Below, piece by piece: positions 21,473 through 33,500 of a stretch of DNA of 64,000 bases. Source of the DNA: Nymphaea colorata (taxonomy: Eukaryota > Streptophyta > Magnoliopsida > Nymphaeales > Nymphaeaceae); assembly GCF_008831285.2 (NCBI RefSeq), contig NC_045149.1:15898578-15962577 (forward strand), written 5' to 3'. The notes under the pieces are model-generated. The model did not search any database and was not told the origin of the DNA. It worked only from the letters and a program-made list of their open reading frames with translations. The position numbers and the translations under genes are program-made. How positions within the stretch are numbered: the first letter of the stretch is position 1; every line of letters starts with the position of its first letter.

Positions 21473-24400
21473 ATGGCGGCCTCTATCCTCTTTCCTTCCG
21501 TTTCTCTCTCTAAGCCGGCTACGGATACCCTCGTCTCCATACGAACCAGAGTCGCCTACGCTTCTCACCTCTCTCTATGCCCTTCCGGCCTCAAGCCTCT
21601 CTCCTTTACCTGTAGGAAGAGCGTTCCTTCTCTTTCCTTCGTCAGAAATGTTGCGCTTTCCGCGGAATATAGTCAGGACCATGAAGAAGAAGAAAAGGAG
21701 GAAGAGTTCTCTGCCGGGGAGGCCTCATTCTCTCCCGACCTAAAGCTTTTCGTGGGTAATCTGCCGTTTAGCGTCGACAGCGCGAGACTAGCCGGCTTGT
21801 TCGAGCAAGCGGGGAACGTCGAAATGGTCGAGGTGCTTTCTTAGCTTCCGAACCACTGCAGCTGGGTCTCTGTTTCTAATGGTTTTCCGGCATTTCAGTT
21901 TTCGGATTTTCCATTTTTTCTTCTCTTCGCTCTTGCTTTGCGGGTTTTGGTTGGTTCTTCGGCGCTAGCTTGATGTAAGAATGCATCAAGCCAAGTGACG
22001 ACCACAGTGATGATGTCAGTGATAAATTCTTATCTTGTTTGGCGTTGGTGGGTTTGTGATGGCCACTTGGGCCCTTGATTAAATATTTTATCTCATCCTT
22101 TGAACATGGAATATGGTAGGATGGACGAGCATGCCTAGACTTGATATTTTCTTTTTCAAATATTGATTATTTATTCCAAAAGCACCGCCAGAAGCATGAA
22201 ACTCGTTACTGTAAGTAGGAGCTAATGCTACTCATAAGAAGACCACCAATATAGAATTGTAGTTCCTGCCAACGGGGTGACTACGACTAAAGACCATGGA
22301 TTGTGCACTTATGTAAACATTGAGCGTTTTAAAGTGGAAGGCGAGCAGTTACATCTTTCCATCCCTTCTCAAGATCTTATCATATGAAAGTCCATGTTTT
22401 CTGTCCTGAGCGCTGTACTTCATGAGCCCGATTGCAGAAAATAATACTTACTACTTCTCAAGGTAGTCTTGACACATTTCTCATCTATTTGATGATCCGT
22501 GGAAATTGGTATGACAGGTTATTTATGACAAGCTGACGGGAAGAAGCCGAGGATTTGGGTTTGTGACAATGTCAACTGTGCAGGAAGTGGAACTTGCTGA
22601 AAAGCAGTTTAATGGTTATGTAAGTCTTTGACATCTTATTTTTTAATTGAGGCACGTGTAAAAACCGAATGAAATAAATTAATTTTGAATTGATAAGGCT
22701 TTCTCTGGGCTGGCATTCACTTGGTTTTCAGGTCTATGCATCTGCCGTTGTTACACTGCTAGATTGGTGATATAATGAGAGCCGCTAATATGAAGTTCCT
22801 CAGTTTGATTTCATGTTATAACCGTTTCTGCATCTTATCCTTGTACGACTTGAATTCTTGCTTAGGAATAAGTTGTTCTTCACAAACACATTTAAGGTTA
22901 TTATTTGTTTGTGACTTACAATGCAGAAACACTTTTTTTGCTACCAGATGTTTCTAGGTGAACTTACAAAGTTCTCAGCCTACAGCTTTCACATTTCAGA
23001 AATAGGAAATTTAGTTGTCATGAGGTTCCATTAGGCAGTGACTAAAACCCTTGAAAACAGTGAGCTTTTTTTCTGTAAGGAGAAATCTTGTTTGCTCTGG
23101 TGCTCACATTTTCCGAGTGACTTGTTTTTCCTTCCAAGTGACAAAGAGAGATGACGACTTTTATATTTTCATCTCTTTAATTGTCCTTATTTATTTCTGG
23201 TAACATGTTACTGTATCCTGGACATTGCACGCACATGTACAATTGTACATTCACTTGCACTCAGTGTTTTCACTTTCATGTCCTCAGGTTTCAATATCCA
23301 GTGCTTTACTGCACGTACTTGATCCCTCATGTTCTCGACACTGTTTGTCTGCATATTCTCATTCCTGCAAATTTTTGGATGCTTAGACTAGGACCTTGTT
23401 ATGTTTGTTTGAGTTACGAAATATACTCAAGTCTCCTGTTTAGGAGAACACGAATTCTACCACCTGATAGCCTATGATGGTTGGAAGAGAATGCAAGTCG
23501 TACCTGAAATGGTTCCCTGCTTAGGCATTTTACATGGGTTTATATATATCTGCCATCTAAGCAGTTGAGGACTTTGATTGTAACCTTGTAATTAATGATG
23601 GCACCCTTTGTGGTTCTTGGCCACAATTAAAAACTGATGTATGTGTTTCCGTGGAAGTACTTGAAATATGGATAGTATAGTTTGGTGACCTATGTCACCT
23701 GAGTGCGGGGTGTGGGTGTAGATGCGGGTGCAGATGTGGCAATTTTTAAAAAAGATTTAGGTGTGGGGTGCGGCGAAGGTGTATATATATGTGTGTATAT
23801 ACATGTATATAAATAATTTGTTACATAGTTATTTAACTGTTTAGTAGCCTTATTTATTTATATTTATATATACAATTTTGTATTAAAGATAATTTAGTTA
23901 TGTGCACATTTAAGATAATCAGTTTTGACTCGGTTCGGCTGACGAAACCGAATTTTCTGTGTCAAAAAAGCACCAGCATTGACATAGGTGTGGCAGCCAT
24001 TTAGGAGCACCTAGGTGACATGGTTGGTGATATTTTTGCTGAGAGGGATGATTCCTATTTCATTCTAGTAAGCTTAAAGTCATATGTTGGACAAATCAAT
24101 GTGAGGTTAAATGGTGATGTAATTCCAGAAATGAAATAAAAATGCTTATTTGGACATCTTGCTATAGTTTAAGCGGTTGCATAGTAATAGAAATGACACA
24201 AAAATGTTTTTTTGACTTCTCCATCTGAAAAGGCATGTCGATGATGCAGGAACTTGATGGTAGAACATTGAGAGTAAATTCTGGACCCCCACCACAGAAG
24301 CTTGATAACTCATCTAGAGGCTCTCGAAATGGGGGTGGTTTTAATGACTCTTCGAATAGAGTGCATGTGGGGAATCTGTCCTGGGGAGTTGATGATTTGG

Positions 24401-24898
24401 CGTTGGAGACTCTCTTCAGCGAGCATGGAAGAGTTATGGAAGCTCGAGTTGTATATGACCGAGAGAGTGGCCGTTCCAGAGGCTTTGGATTTGTTACACT
24501 CAGCTCTGCTGATGAAGTTAACGGGGCTATTGACTCACTTAATGGTGCTGTAAGTATATGAAATTGTTTCCAACTGCTTTTTTTTTTCTATGCTTGGTCT
24601 CAATTGCATCTAGATTGGCCGTGAGCTTATCTTTGTTCTCTTCAGCTGCGATCATGTCAAACAGTAGGAAAGTGGTAATTTTTTTGGGCTTCCAATGTGC
24701 CTCTCACTATACATACTGCATGCATGATGAAACTCACTGCTTTTTTCTGGTTGGAGGTTATACAAGTTGGTTATTGCACTTTATCATGACCATCTAGTTT
24801 TTGTTCACAATAACATTACAATATTTCTGATGCAGGAATTGGATGGAAGACCAATTCGGGTGAGTTTGGCTGAAGCTAGACCAAGGCGCCAATTTTAA
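21473..24898 (+). CDS. Chloroplast ribonucleoprotein, CP29/RNP29 type, two RRM domains, 4 exons, 274 aa
   Basis: This is a nuclear-encoded plastid RNA-binding protein. In this family it binds chloroplast mRNAs and affects their stability and editing. Exons: 21473-21832, 22518-22619, 24250-24549 and 24836-24898, total 825 nt with all phases closing. Residues 1 to about 60 are Ser/Arg-rich and poor in acidic residues, a transit peptide. Residues 69-80 are an acidic run ([10 protein letters not shown]). RRM1 is about 91-165, with RNP2 LFVGNL (92-97) and RNP1 SRGFGFVTM. The linker at 166-189 is short and Gly/Ser-rich. RRM2 is about 191-266, with [12 protein letters not shown] and a second SRGFGFVTL. 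The C-terminus (AEARPRRQF) is typical of CP29B-like proteins. The ATG is in a good context (GCCATGGCG). The short linker argues for the CP29B/CP28 side of the family; the exact orthologue is not settled. Confidence 0.93.
23692..24026. mobile_element. TIR element (MITE-like), copy 3, in intron 2 of the chloroplast RNP gene
   Basis: The left end is GACCTATGTCACCTGAGTGCGGGGTGTGGGTG. The right end read in reverse is CAACCATGTCACCTAGGTGC. The inverted repeat TATGTCACCTRRGTGC is about 16 bp, followed by GGGTGCGGGTG-type sub-terminal repeats. The interior is AT-rich with TATATATGTGTGTATATACATG. It lies about 220 bases before exon 3 of the RNP gene and has the same end motif as the elements at 12777 and 14538. 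Confidence 0.65.
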
Positions 24899-26600
24899 TC
24901 AGCAAGATTGCTTTTCTTGTCCTATAAAAGGGGGCAAAAGAGAGAGATTGGAATCTACAGATTCTACACACTTGTCCTACTTGCATTTGGGTCTAAACCT
25001 GAAAGTTGTAGAGATCCAATGTGTTTTTTGGCCTTTTTTTATCTTTAGGTTAAGCCGTTAAGGTAATATTTCTGTATTTTGAATTGAGCATAGTGTGGTC
25101 AAATTCTCTCATCTCTCTCTCTCTCTCTCTATCTATCTATACGACGGTGTGTGTGTGTTTTCAAGTTCATGCTTATGGATCTAGTCATTTACTTGGTCAA
25201 GGCTGACAGAAGTTAGTCGACTCAAGCGACTGGGATACTGTCGGGGATCACCTTCCTTGATCACCTTCCTTTGCCATGTTCTTTCATTGTTTGGGAAGAT
25301 TTTCAATCAAGTATCATTGCACGCAGAGGGTATTTTATTTATTCATAGATCTGTTGTTTCTCTGATTTGAATCCATGGTTCATGTCTACTACATGTACTT
25401 GCACAAGCTGCTTGTAACATTCCCCCCGCTTAATAATAGCCATCAGGTGGTCTCGATGTTTCAGTAGTAACAGTAGGATTCTGTAAAGTTGAAGCTTCTG
25501 ATGCGGTGGACGTTTTTGTGTGCCATGAACATACTTGTGAATTGTCTTATTCTTGTATGCATGTGCTTATAAATTTCCTGAAGCTGAAACATGTGGTTGC
25601 TATCTTATCATATACAAATAAGCCATGTTGGAGGACAGATCTTGAGCAGACGTCTGGTCTACCCCATTATCTGCATGTGAACTCTGTATTGATATTATGG
25701 CTTCGCTCTCCCTCGGCCTGCATTGGGTGGTTGGTTTAATTGCTTTTCTTCAGGTTTGTGGTTATCTTTTTGGGGCCCTGTCCTGTGGCCTGGGTTTTGT
25801 TCTGATGGTTTTTTTTTAACCTTTGCGGCCTAGCTTTTCTTGTTGGGTTTGGTGAATGTTGTGCCTTATGATCTTTTGATCGGCTGTTATATCTCCCTCC
25901 AATTTCCCGTTGGAGGTTGGATTTTTTGTTAGTAACGTTGATATATTGCTTTCAGCTGTCTCTCTCTCTCTGAGGAATCAAGTGAAATGAGAAACTTGTT
26001 ATTGTTTGATGTATATATGCTGTTTTGTCGATGGCTCTCTCTCTCAGTTTTATGTATGTATGCTGATTTGTGGATGGCGGGCCGATGCCCCAGATTCCAT
26101 TTTATATTTGTTTTAGTGATTTACCTGCTAACTAGTCTAGTCCAAATGTAATATGTTTTCCATATAAATATTACTTTGCTAGCCATTTCATATGCCAGTC
26201 GGATATTGGGATAAGGGTATATTCCTTATAACCTTGGTTCCATTGGCTCTTGAAAACTGATGTATAGGCACTTAAATGTAAAACTTCATTGTAGTAAACC
26301 TGTGCCTTAAGATTCACAGAAAGGGTTCAATCTACGAATGCTTGTGATATCTCTAGATTCTCCACTTTCATTAGCCGATTTATGGGAAATTAACATATGG
26401 ATTAGAGAGACTTTGAGTGGCTAGAAGTCGCAATATACAAGCAACGCATGGCGCTGTAATTTTTACGCCTTTGAGTTTGCGTTTGTTTTGAAAACAGCAA
26501 CAGAAGCAACTTATAGTAGTCTGTTTTGGTTGTTTGGTTCGACGCTCCAATGTTATAACTAAAACTTTGAGTTTCCACTAGATTTAAGAGCACCAGCCGA
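24899..26600. other. 3' flank of chloroplast RNP gene and intergenic DNA
   Basis: The immediate 3' untranslated region starts after the TAA at 24896-24898. A CT microsatellite with CTAT repeats lies at 25108-25140. Further CT runs occur near 25962-25972 and 26035-26044. No coding frame with family similarity was recognised. Confidence 0.5.
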
Positions 26601-29090
26601 ACGAGTGGCTAGCTAAAGAGAGAGAGAGCCTATTGTTTATGTGTTACAGGAAAGCGCACGAGGGGCGAGAGATCCAATTATTTATTTATTTTTGTGTTAC
26701 AGGAGGGCAGATGAGGCCGATTAAAAATGGAAAAAAGAATTTAAAGGGTGTGGTGGGGCGGTGGAGAAGCATCGGTGCGTTACAGGAGGCAAACCCCCTC
26801 ATTTTCCATCTGGCATGTAGCTGTAATGCATGTCGGCCCTTGTGAGAGTGGTGCGTAGACAAGATGCCGCTGATTCTGGCGGCAACTTATCATTTCCGGT
26901 GTTGGAGGAGCATCTCTGGCTTCCTTGTCACGCAATAACTAGTTCTGACCTTGAGGGAGAGAGATAATAAACTGGAAAAGGAGCGGAACTGAAATGCCTA
27001 GAAATCTGTTCATTTACTGTCAAGCCTCTGCCTAAATATGCTTCACACCATTCCGCTCCCTTCTCTCCTAACCTCTTTTTTTTTTTTCCAAACAATTGAT
27101 TGTGAAAACAACAAATGTTGTTGGTTTTGTGTGTAGTGGCAATGGTGTACATTCTGCTGAATCATGTGGCCGGCCAAATATCAATCAGCCACGCCGGTGG
27201 TTTAAACCAGTTTGTTAGTGATGCATTTTAAAGCATATAAACATTTGGCACTGCCGTGTTAAGATAAAAGGGTCAACTCATGCACCATATGGGCCCATAT
27301 TTAAAATTTATTTATGTCCATTATTACTTCATTTCGGCGATACGCACCCATACTGATAATACAGCAACTACCCATAATCTCATTGCGTCATCTCTCTCTC
27401 TCTCTCCTCATGGATCTTTAGTCTTTGGACCTTTGGCCTCTTCGTTCCTTTTCCTTCTGCTTTATTCATTTTCCATGACATCCCATTCCAACTTTATTTC
27501 GATTACTGCTGACGGCCACAACCACCCTCGCTTCTTCCCAACTCGCAGCCGCACCGGACCTTTTGAGATTGGAAATTTCACCAACATATCGCCAGGGCTT
27601 TGAATATTCATGAGGTTAGATCACAACGCGTCATACAACCTGCAAGGCTAAATAGACAACTTGGTTTGTGGGATCTCGTCAGTCCGTTGACGAATATGAC
27701 GATGATATATATACATGTTGATAAAACCAGACAAATAAATGCAAAAGCAGAAATAACCTTCACGTGCGCAGGTTGACCTTGCTAGGGAGCTTGAATCAGC
27801 GCTCCATCCAGCCCCGTCCAAAAAGTTGGAGGCGTTTTCTTTACTGCAGCAAGAGAAGGGGAGGGGGAGGGGAAGGATATCGAGGATTCCAGGTGGCCCT
27901 TTGATCGGAGCTCTTTTGCCTCGCTACCAACACCCTGGAGTTTTGGAATCAACAGGAAGCAGGTACCAGGGCTGGGTCCCCGTGGCGCCCACAAGCACCT
28001 GTTAAAGCCACCAGCCAATGTTTCTTTGGACTTCAATACTTCATATATCAGAGAATCAGCAATTCTAACAGAGGCGGAAAATCACGAAGTTATCAAAAGG
28101 AAGACAGGCGAACGTGAGCTGAGAAAGAAACGTCGGAATTTATTTTAATGCTAAGGCAGAGGCGGGACCGCACACATCTCGCTGCTGGTGCAGACTCCTG
28201 CATTTATTTCGTCGGGGTCGACTCGACTGTTTCCAACTTTGCCTTTCGCCTTGCGGTTTCAGAAAGGACGACCCTTCGGAACTTTCAGTTTGCGACAATG
28301 TTGTTTTAATCTTGAAGGAAACACGCTGCTTGTATTTTGAACAATCCAAACTATTTAGCACGGACACGTGACACCGCTTCATATAGATCACCAAAGCATA
28401 ATATTCCGCAGACAAAATTACATTCGACAAAAACTGTTCATCAATTCCATATTCGTTGCATTCCCATCATTCTGAAGAGGCCAAAGACAGTACTCAATCG
28501 AGTGCCCAAAGCTTTCCTTTTTTCGAGAGTTAAGCAGGGGCAAGTGCCTAGTTGTCTTACAGCGACCAGAGTGGGTAAACTACTGCCATCTCCGTAACGG
28601 TGATGGTATAACACACATCCCACCTTTATTATCAACATTGTATGGGCCGCACTGACAATCTCAGACAGTCAGACACTTTCCAACCGATATATGATGTAGG
28701 GGAGTGGATTGAATGCTGCTCTAAACCCCTACAGCTCATGATTTGGTGTTGTCGAACAAGTTTCTGCAGTCATCCACTGGCGGTGCTCAATTTTACTACG
28801 GTGCCAATAAAGCATCAGTTCAAGTACTCAAAAGGAAAAGGCCGAACCAATGATAGCAGCACTCAAGCGCCAAGCTCCAATGGCTGCACATGAAGCCAAT
28901 ATATTGGTACCACTCCGCATGGAACTATGGTCAGCTCCAGTATATCATAAGCCAATTAAGACAATCAACTCTGGTCCTACCAAGTTCCTAATAAAGGAAA
29001 GTACTTACAAGTCTTATTCCTGGTATTCAACAATAAAATGGGAGAAGAAAGGAAGTTGTTTGGGTCATCAAAGAACTGTCCTGGTATAGT
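26600..29090. other. Intergenic DNA without a recognised gene
   Basis: Open frames here are short and on both strands (for example 27782-28036 minus and 28140-28430 minus) and carry no recognisable domain. Small CT and GA runs occur at 27389-27410 and 26619-26631. Confidence 0.45.
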
Positions 29091-29091
29091 A

Positions 29092-29218
29092 ATTTTAGGC
29101 GCCCATGAGATTTGAAGAGGGCTCGGTGCTAATTTTAGGCGCCCACGAGATTTTAAGAGGGCTCCGTACTTCTAGATTAATTTCAGCCGCCTATGAGAGT
29201 TTAAGAGGCTCGGTGCCT
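29092..29218. repeat. Three-copy tandem repeat, unit about 42-52 bp
   Basis: The unit TAATTTTAGGCGCCCATGAGATTTGAAGAGGGCTCGGTGC is repeated three times with changes (GCGCCCACGAG; then GCCGCCTATGAG). The third copy has lost one G in GAGGGCTCGG. No function is visible. Confidence 0.85.
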
Positions 29219-30590
29219 CTATCCTGCTGCACCTGGGATTACGAAGGCTATCGTCAAGGCGGTAAAGCCCAAAGAGAAGGAGGGAAGCCGTGCGGGCACG
29301 TGAAAAGCTATTTGATCAGCGACAAGTAAGATAGTCAACCATGAAGCATCTCCTCTTTCTCACATACGCGCGCACAGTTTCTTTAGTTGAAAGAAGTTTT
29401 TCTTTTGAATAGTTTTTTTTCTCCTTGTATACCATTTTTTCTGTGAGAGGGCCTTGGGGTTGTATAGCACCATGCCAATCATCTTTCCCCCAACCGGCTC
29501 CTTACATTTAGGCGTACTTTCTCTCTACTGTCTTTTTCTTAACCTTCCTTTTCTTTTTGTCTCCTGGAGTGAGGAAAAGTAGCCTTCCTTCCATCAAGGA
29601 GAAACTAACAAATTCGGTGACTAGCATCACAGCAGGGCCAGAATCCAACCGAACAAGTGATTCGGTCTTCCATGTCGTAAGACAGAAGGCAAACGCAACT
29701 TATGCATGATGTGTCCATGACTTCTCAAATCTTGCAGAAAAGCCAACTGCTCCATCATGGTAATTTCATGAACGACAATCCCACCAAAGAATCACGCATC
29801 CTTCTGAATCTTTCCTTCTTTTTTGGTAGATGAGATGGAGTTGAGATGTGCGTAGAGTCCACAGGACAAGATGAGTTCGTAACTCAAGTTCAAGCCGAGC
29901 ATCTAAGTTGTCAATTTTCAGATGTAAGAGGTGGGGTAGAGCGTGACTGGCATCGGGAAGTGGGCCGTGGTTCTACTTTAGACTCAAATTGACAGTTGGG
30001 GAGTGAATGAGTTGGCTGATCTTAACCAAAGGTATCGCGGGGTTCGTTTCCCCATGACCACCTTGCTTTTAAGAAAGAAATAAATGAGAAAAGTATCTGA
30101 GATATGACGGGCAGATTCATAGCCTCCAAGGGAAGATCTTCAGGGACGTTGGTGAGTCTCACATCTTCAAAAGTAAAGGTTAACAGATATGGCAGCGGTT
30201 AAAGGAGTTCACAAGAACCGAGTTTGTCTTTGACGTGAGCTCACTCTCTCCCTCCCTCCCTCCCTCTCTGCTGCATCGATGCTAAAAAGGAAGAAAGAAA
30301 CAGGTAATCAATCTCGTGCTCCCCACCGTTTTCTTTTTTGAAGTTAATCAAGATGCATACTTTTGACCAAAAGAAATTATGCGTCGCAGTCGAAATCTTT
30401 TTCCTTCCACAGGATACATGCTGAAAGTAGTTCGGAGATCAACCACAGAATGGCATGGCGAACACCATCCATTCATCTTGAAGAAGGATCACTAGCCACT
30501 TCACAAATTTGTGTATGAAGCAGAGGATCGGCTTTCTGGTGGGACGCTGCCGCTTTGGTGCCTGAAGTTGCACTAGTCTCTGGTGGGGAA
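29219..30590. other. Intergenic DNA and probable 5' region of CNGC15
   Basis: A pyrimidine stretch (CTCACTCTCTCCCTCCCTCCC) lies at about 30240-30270. GGGGTTCGTTTCCCC at 30039-30053 is a perfect tRNA T-arm-like hairpin followed by ATGACCACC. Only that arm is convincing, so it is not called as a tRNA gene. The right end should contain the CNGC15 leader. Confidence 0.4.
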
Positions 30591-33500
30591 ATGATGACGC
30601 TGCAGAGTTCCAAATCTGTGAGGTTGGTTTTCATCTATTCCCCTGCATTATACTTCTAACCTTCATAGATGAAGATTGAATTCATGGTTTGATTAGTTGC
30701 TACTTCCAAGAAATAGAAAAATGAAACAGTATGGGCATCTTATTCGGTTTTGTACATATGCAGTTTAAATTCACGGTAAGAATTTGTTGGTCGATGTTTC
30801 GTACAATCACATATATGGAATGGTCGATCAACATGTGAAGTTCACGATATCTCAAATAGTTCTAATCTTCGGTGTCAAAGGTAGCAGAAGTGCATTAAGA
30901 AGAATACAAAATCAAATATGAAGCCGCTGGCTGTTTACAGACGGAAGGAAATTTGTCAAACTTTTCAGCCACAACAAAATTACAGTGTAAGAAAGAGAAA
31001 ATTGCATTTTAAGGAATTTAAAAGTGAATCAAGTGGAAATTTGAACTCTTGGGCTCTCCTTGCTTGCTAGGAGCATGGTTTTCACTTGTTAAAAATATCA
31101 ATTTGCATACAGAAGTTCAAAAGCAGCATAACTACAAAGATTACGAAAAGGAATTTTGATATTCGTGAATAGCTACACCGGCGATATGATTCAAGTTTTC
31201 AATGTTTTCTGATGTCGAATTTCATTGTTGGCCGTTTCTCACGCAAAAACTTGCAGATGTAGAAAAGTACATGGCTTTCCTATGTTACACAGGTAGGGCA
31301 AAATCTGCCGGTTAGTTTCACCGTTAAGACATCTGTTTTTGATAGTTTAACACGTCAAGTTTTGACCATTACTCTTCCTTACCAAATGAGGAGAAACCAG
31401 AGTCGTTCCCTTGGAATGTTAAGAAGGAATATATAAGACGGTGTATCATTAGGTGCATTCCATGTTTGCTCGTTTTTAAGTTTCCTTATCCCAAAATACA
31501 TGGCTTTTGCGGGGAAGATTTGTACACTATATGCTAGTCTTTAAATTGGATCTCGCATTGAGGATTAGTCTTTCTTTCAGGTTTCAGGATGATCCTGAAG
31601 TGGCTGATTTGACAAGATGTAAATCAGATAGCATGGTTAAGCTGACATTCAGAATAGATGGGACTCAAATACCAGTATCATGTCCTAAGAAGGTCGATCA
31701 GCAAGTTCCTAAAATCAGCGATCAGCAGGGTCTCAAAAGCACGGGAAAGTCGTTAAAATCAAAAGTTCTTTCCCGGGTGTTTTCTGAGGATTACGAAAGA
31801 GTAAGAAGAAAAATATTGGATCCTAGAGGCACTCTCTTGCAGCGTTGGAATAAAGTTTTTCTAGTGGCCTGTTTAATTTCTCTTTTTGTGGATCCCCTGT
31901 TCTTCTACTTACCTGGCACTGAAGGAGCATGTATAGAAATTGATACGCCCCTTGAGATTGTCCTCACCATTGTGCGCACAATAGCAGATATGTTTTATGT
32001 GATTCATATTTTTATTCGTTTCCGGACAGCATATATTGCCCCTTCCTCTCGTGTATTTGGAAGAGGTGAACTTGTCATCGAGCCATCCAAAATTGCATCG
32101 AGGTATCTACAAAAGGAATTCTGGGTTGATCTGGTTGCTGCATTACCACTTCCTCAGGTAAATTCCCGAGCTGCTACATGTTTCTGTTTATCCAAGCAAC
32201 GATAATCATTTTGCCAGTTAATATTTTGCTTGGAATCTCCTTGTTTGACAGAGACTTTGTTCACGTAAAAAAGGGAGGCTTTTAACAATGTCAAATTGAC
32301 ACTCTTCTTGTGTCATCTTCAGATATACTTGCAAAAGATGTATGACACAAGTGCGTGCACGTATCATGATAGAGGTTTCTGTTGTTACGATTTGAAATTT
32401 GATGATAGGCATGAGCTGTAACAATCATAGACGGTATAGTTCTGAAATTAAACTGTTGAATAAAAAAAAGTTTGCAACAATCCTCAATGAACTAATTATC
32501 TGTAATGATAAATGTAAGTCCCATAAATCCAGCAACTGCACCCTCAATATCTAACACCTCTCATAACACATTACTCGCAATAAATTCAGAAAAACCTCCA
32601 GCATAGTTATGAAAAGGGGAATCCTGCAACAATGACCACTATACCAAGTTAAGTAGAGGTTAGGAGCATTCTATTTTCTATAGAAAATCTTGCTCAATAC
32701 CTGTAACATGTTTGCAATATAACAAATGATACAGAAACCTCCAGAAGATTAAAAAGATAAAATTATTCTGAAATTACATTTGAATGCTAATTTATTTACT
32801 CTTGATAACTGATAATAAGGTTTTTACTAGTACAGGAATTTCTTTGCCTGAGATAAACTATTCACCTTATTATATTTAAATGTCACTATGGAATCAAATG
32901 AAGCATCTTTTATGGAAACCTGTTGTTATTACTTGTGATTGAAATCCCAGTATGCATCCATTTTGATTTTCACAACTAATAAATGTTGTTGTAGCTTCTC
33001 TTATAGTAATAAATTTCACAAATACCCTGATCACAGAAATTATATTGCTCATCGATGCTAGAGCTAATCCATTAATTAGCTAGCTGTATCGTGACTAAAT
33101 TCATCACAATATATCTAATTTCTATCCTTTCAATTATTTTTTGCCTTACCACTTGTATCAGTTCTTACGTATCTCTTTATCCTTCCAGGTTTTGATATGG
33201 GTTGCAATACCCAGCTCAAACGGTTCCACACTAGCTAATACAAAGAATGTACTTCGCTTCATTATCATATTTCAATATCTTCCAAGGCTATTCTTGATTG
33301 TTCCACTATCGTCTCAAATTGTGAAGACAACTGGAGTTGTGACCGAGACAGCATGGGCTGGTGCTGCCTATAATTTGATGCTATACATGCTTGCAAGCCA
33401 TGTAAGAATTTCACTTAAAATTCTTTTATTGCTGTCATCCATCAATCAGTTGTAGCCCTGATACTTTAGGTTTAGAGGACTTCATATCATAGTTTGAATG

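Noticed and set aside
30039-30053. tRNA gene
   Set aside because: Only the T-arm is convincing. The D-arm, anticodon arm and acceptor pairing do not form a cloverleaf.
31507-31580. CNGC15 start within the open frame beginning at 31507
   Set aside because: The peptide there is unlike CNGC N-termini. An acceptor at 31580 and the upstream 32-nt exon give the conserved SVRFQ start instead.
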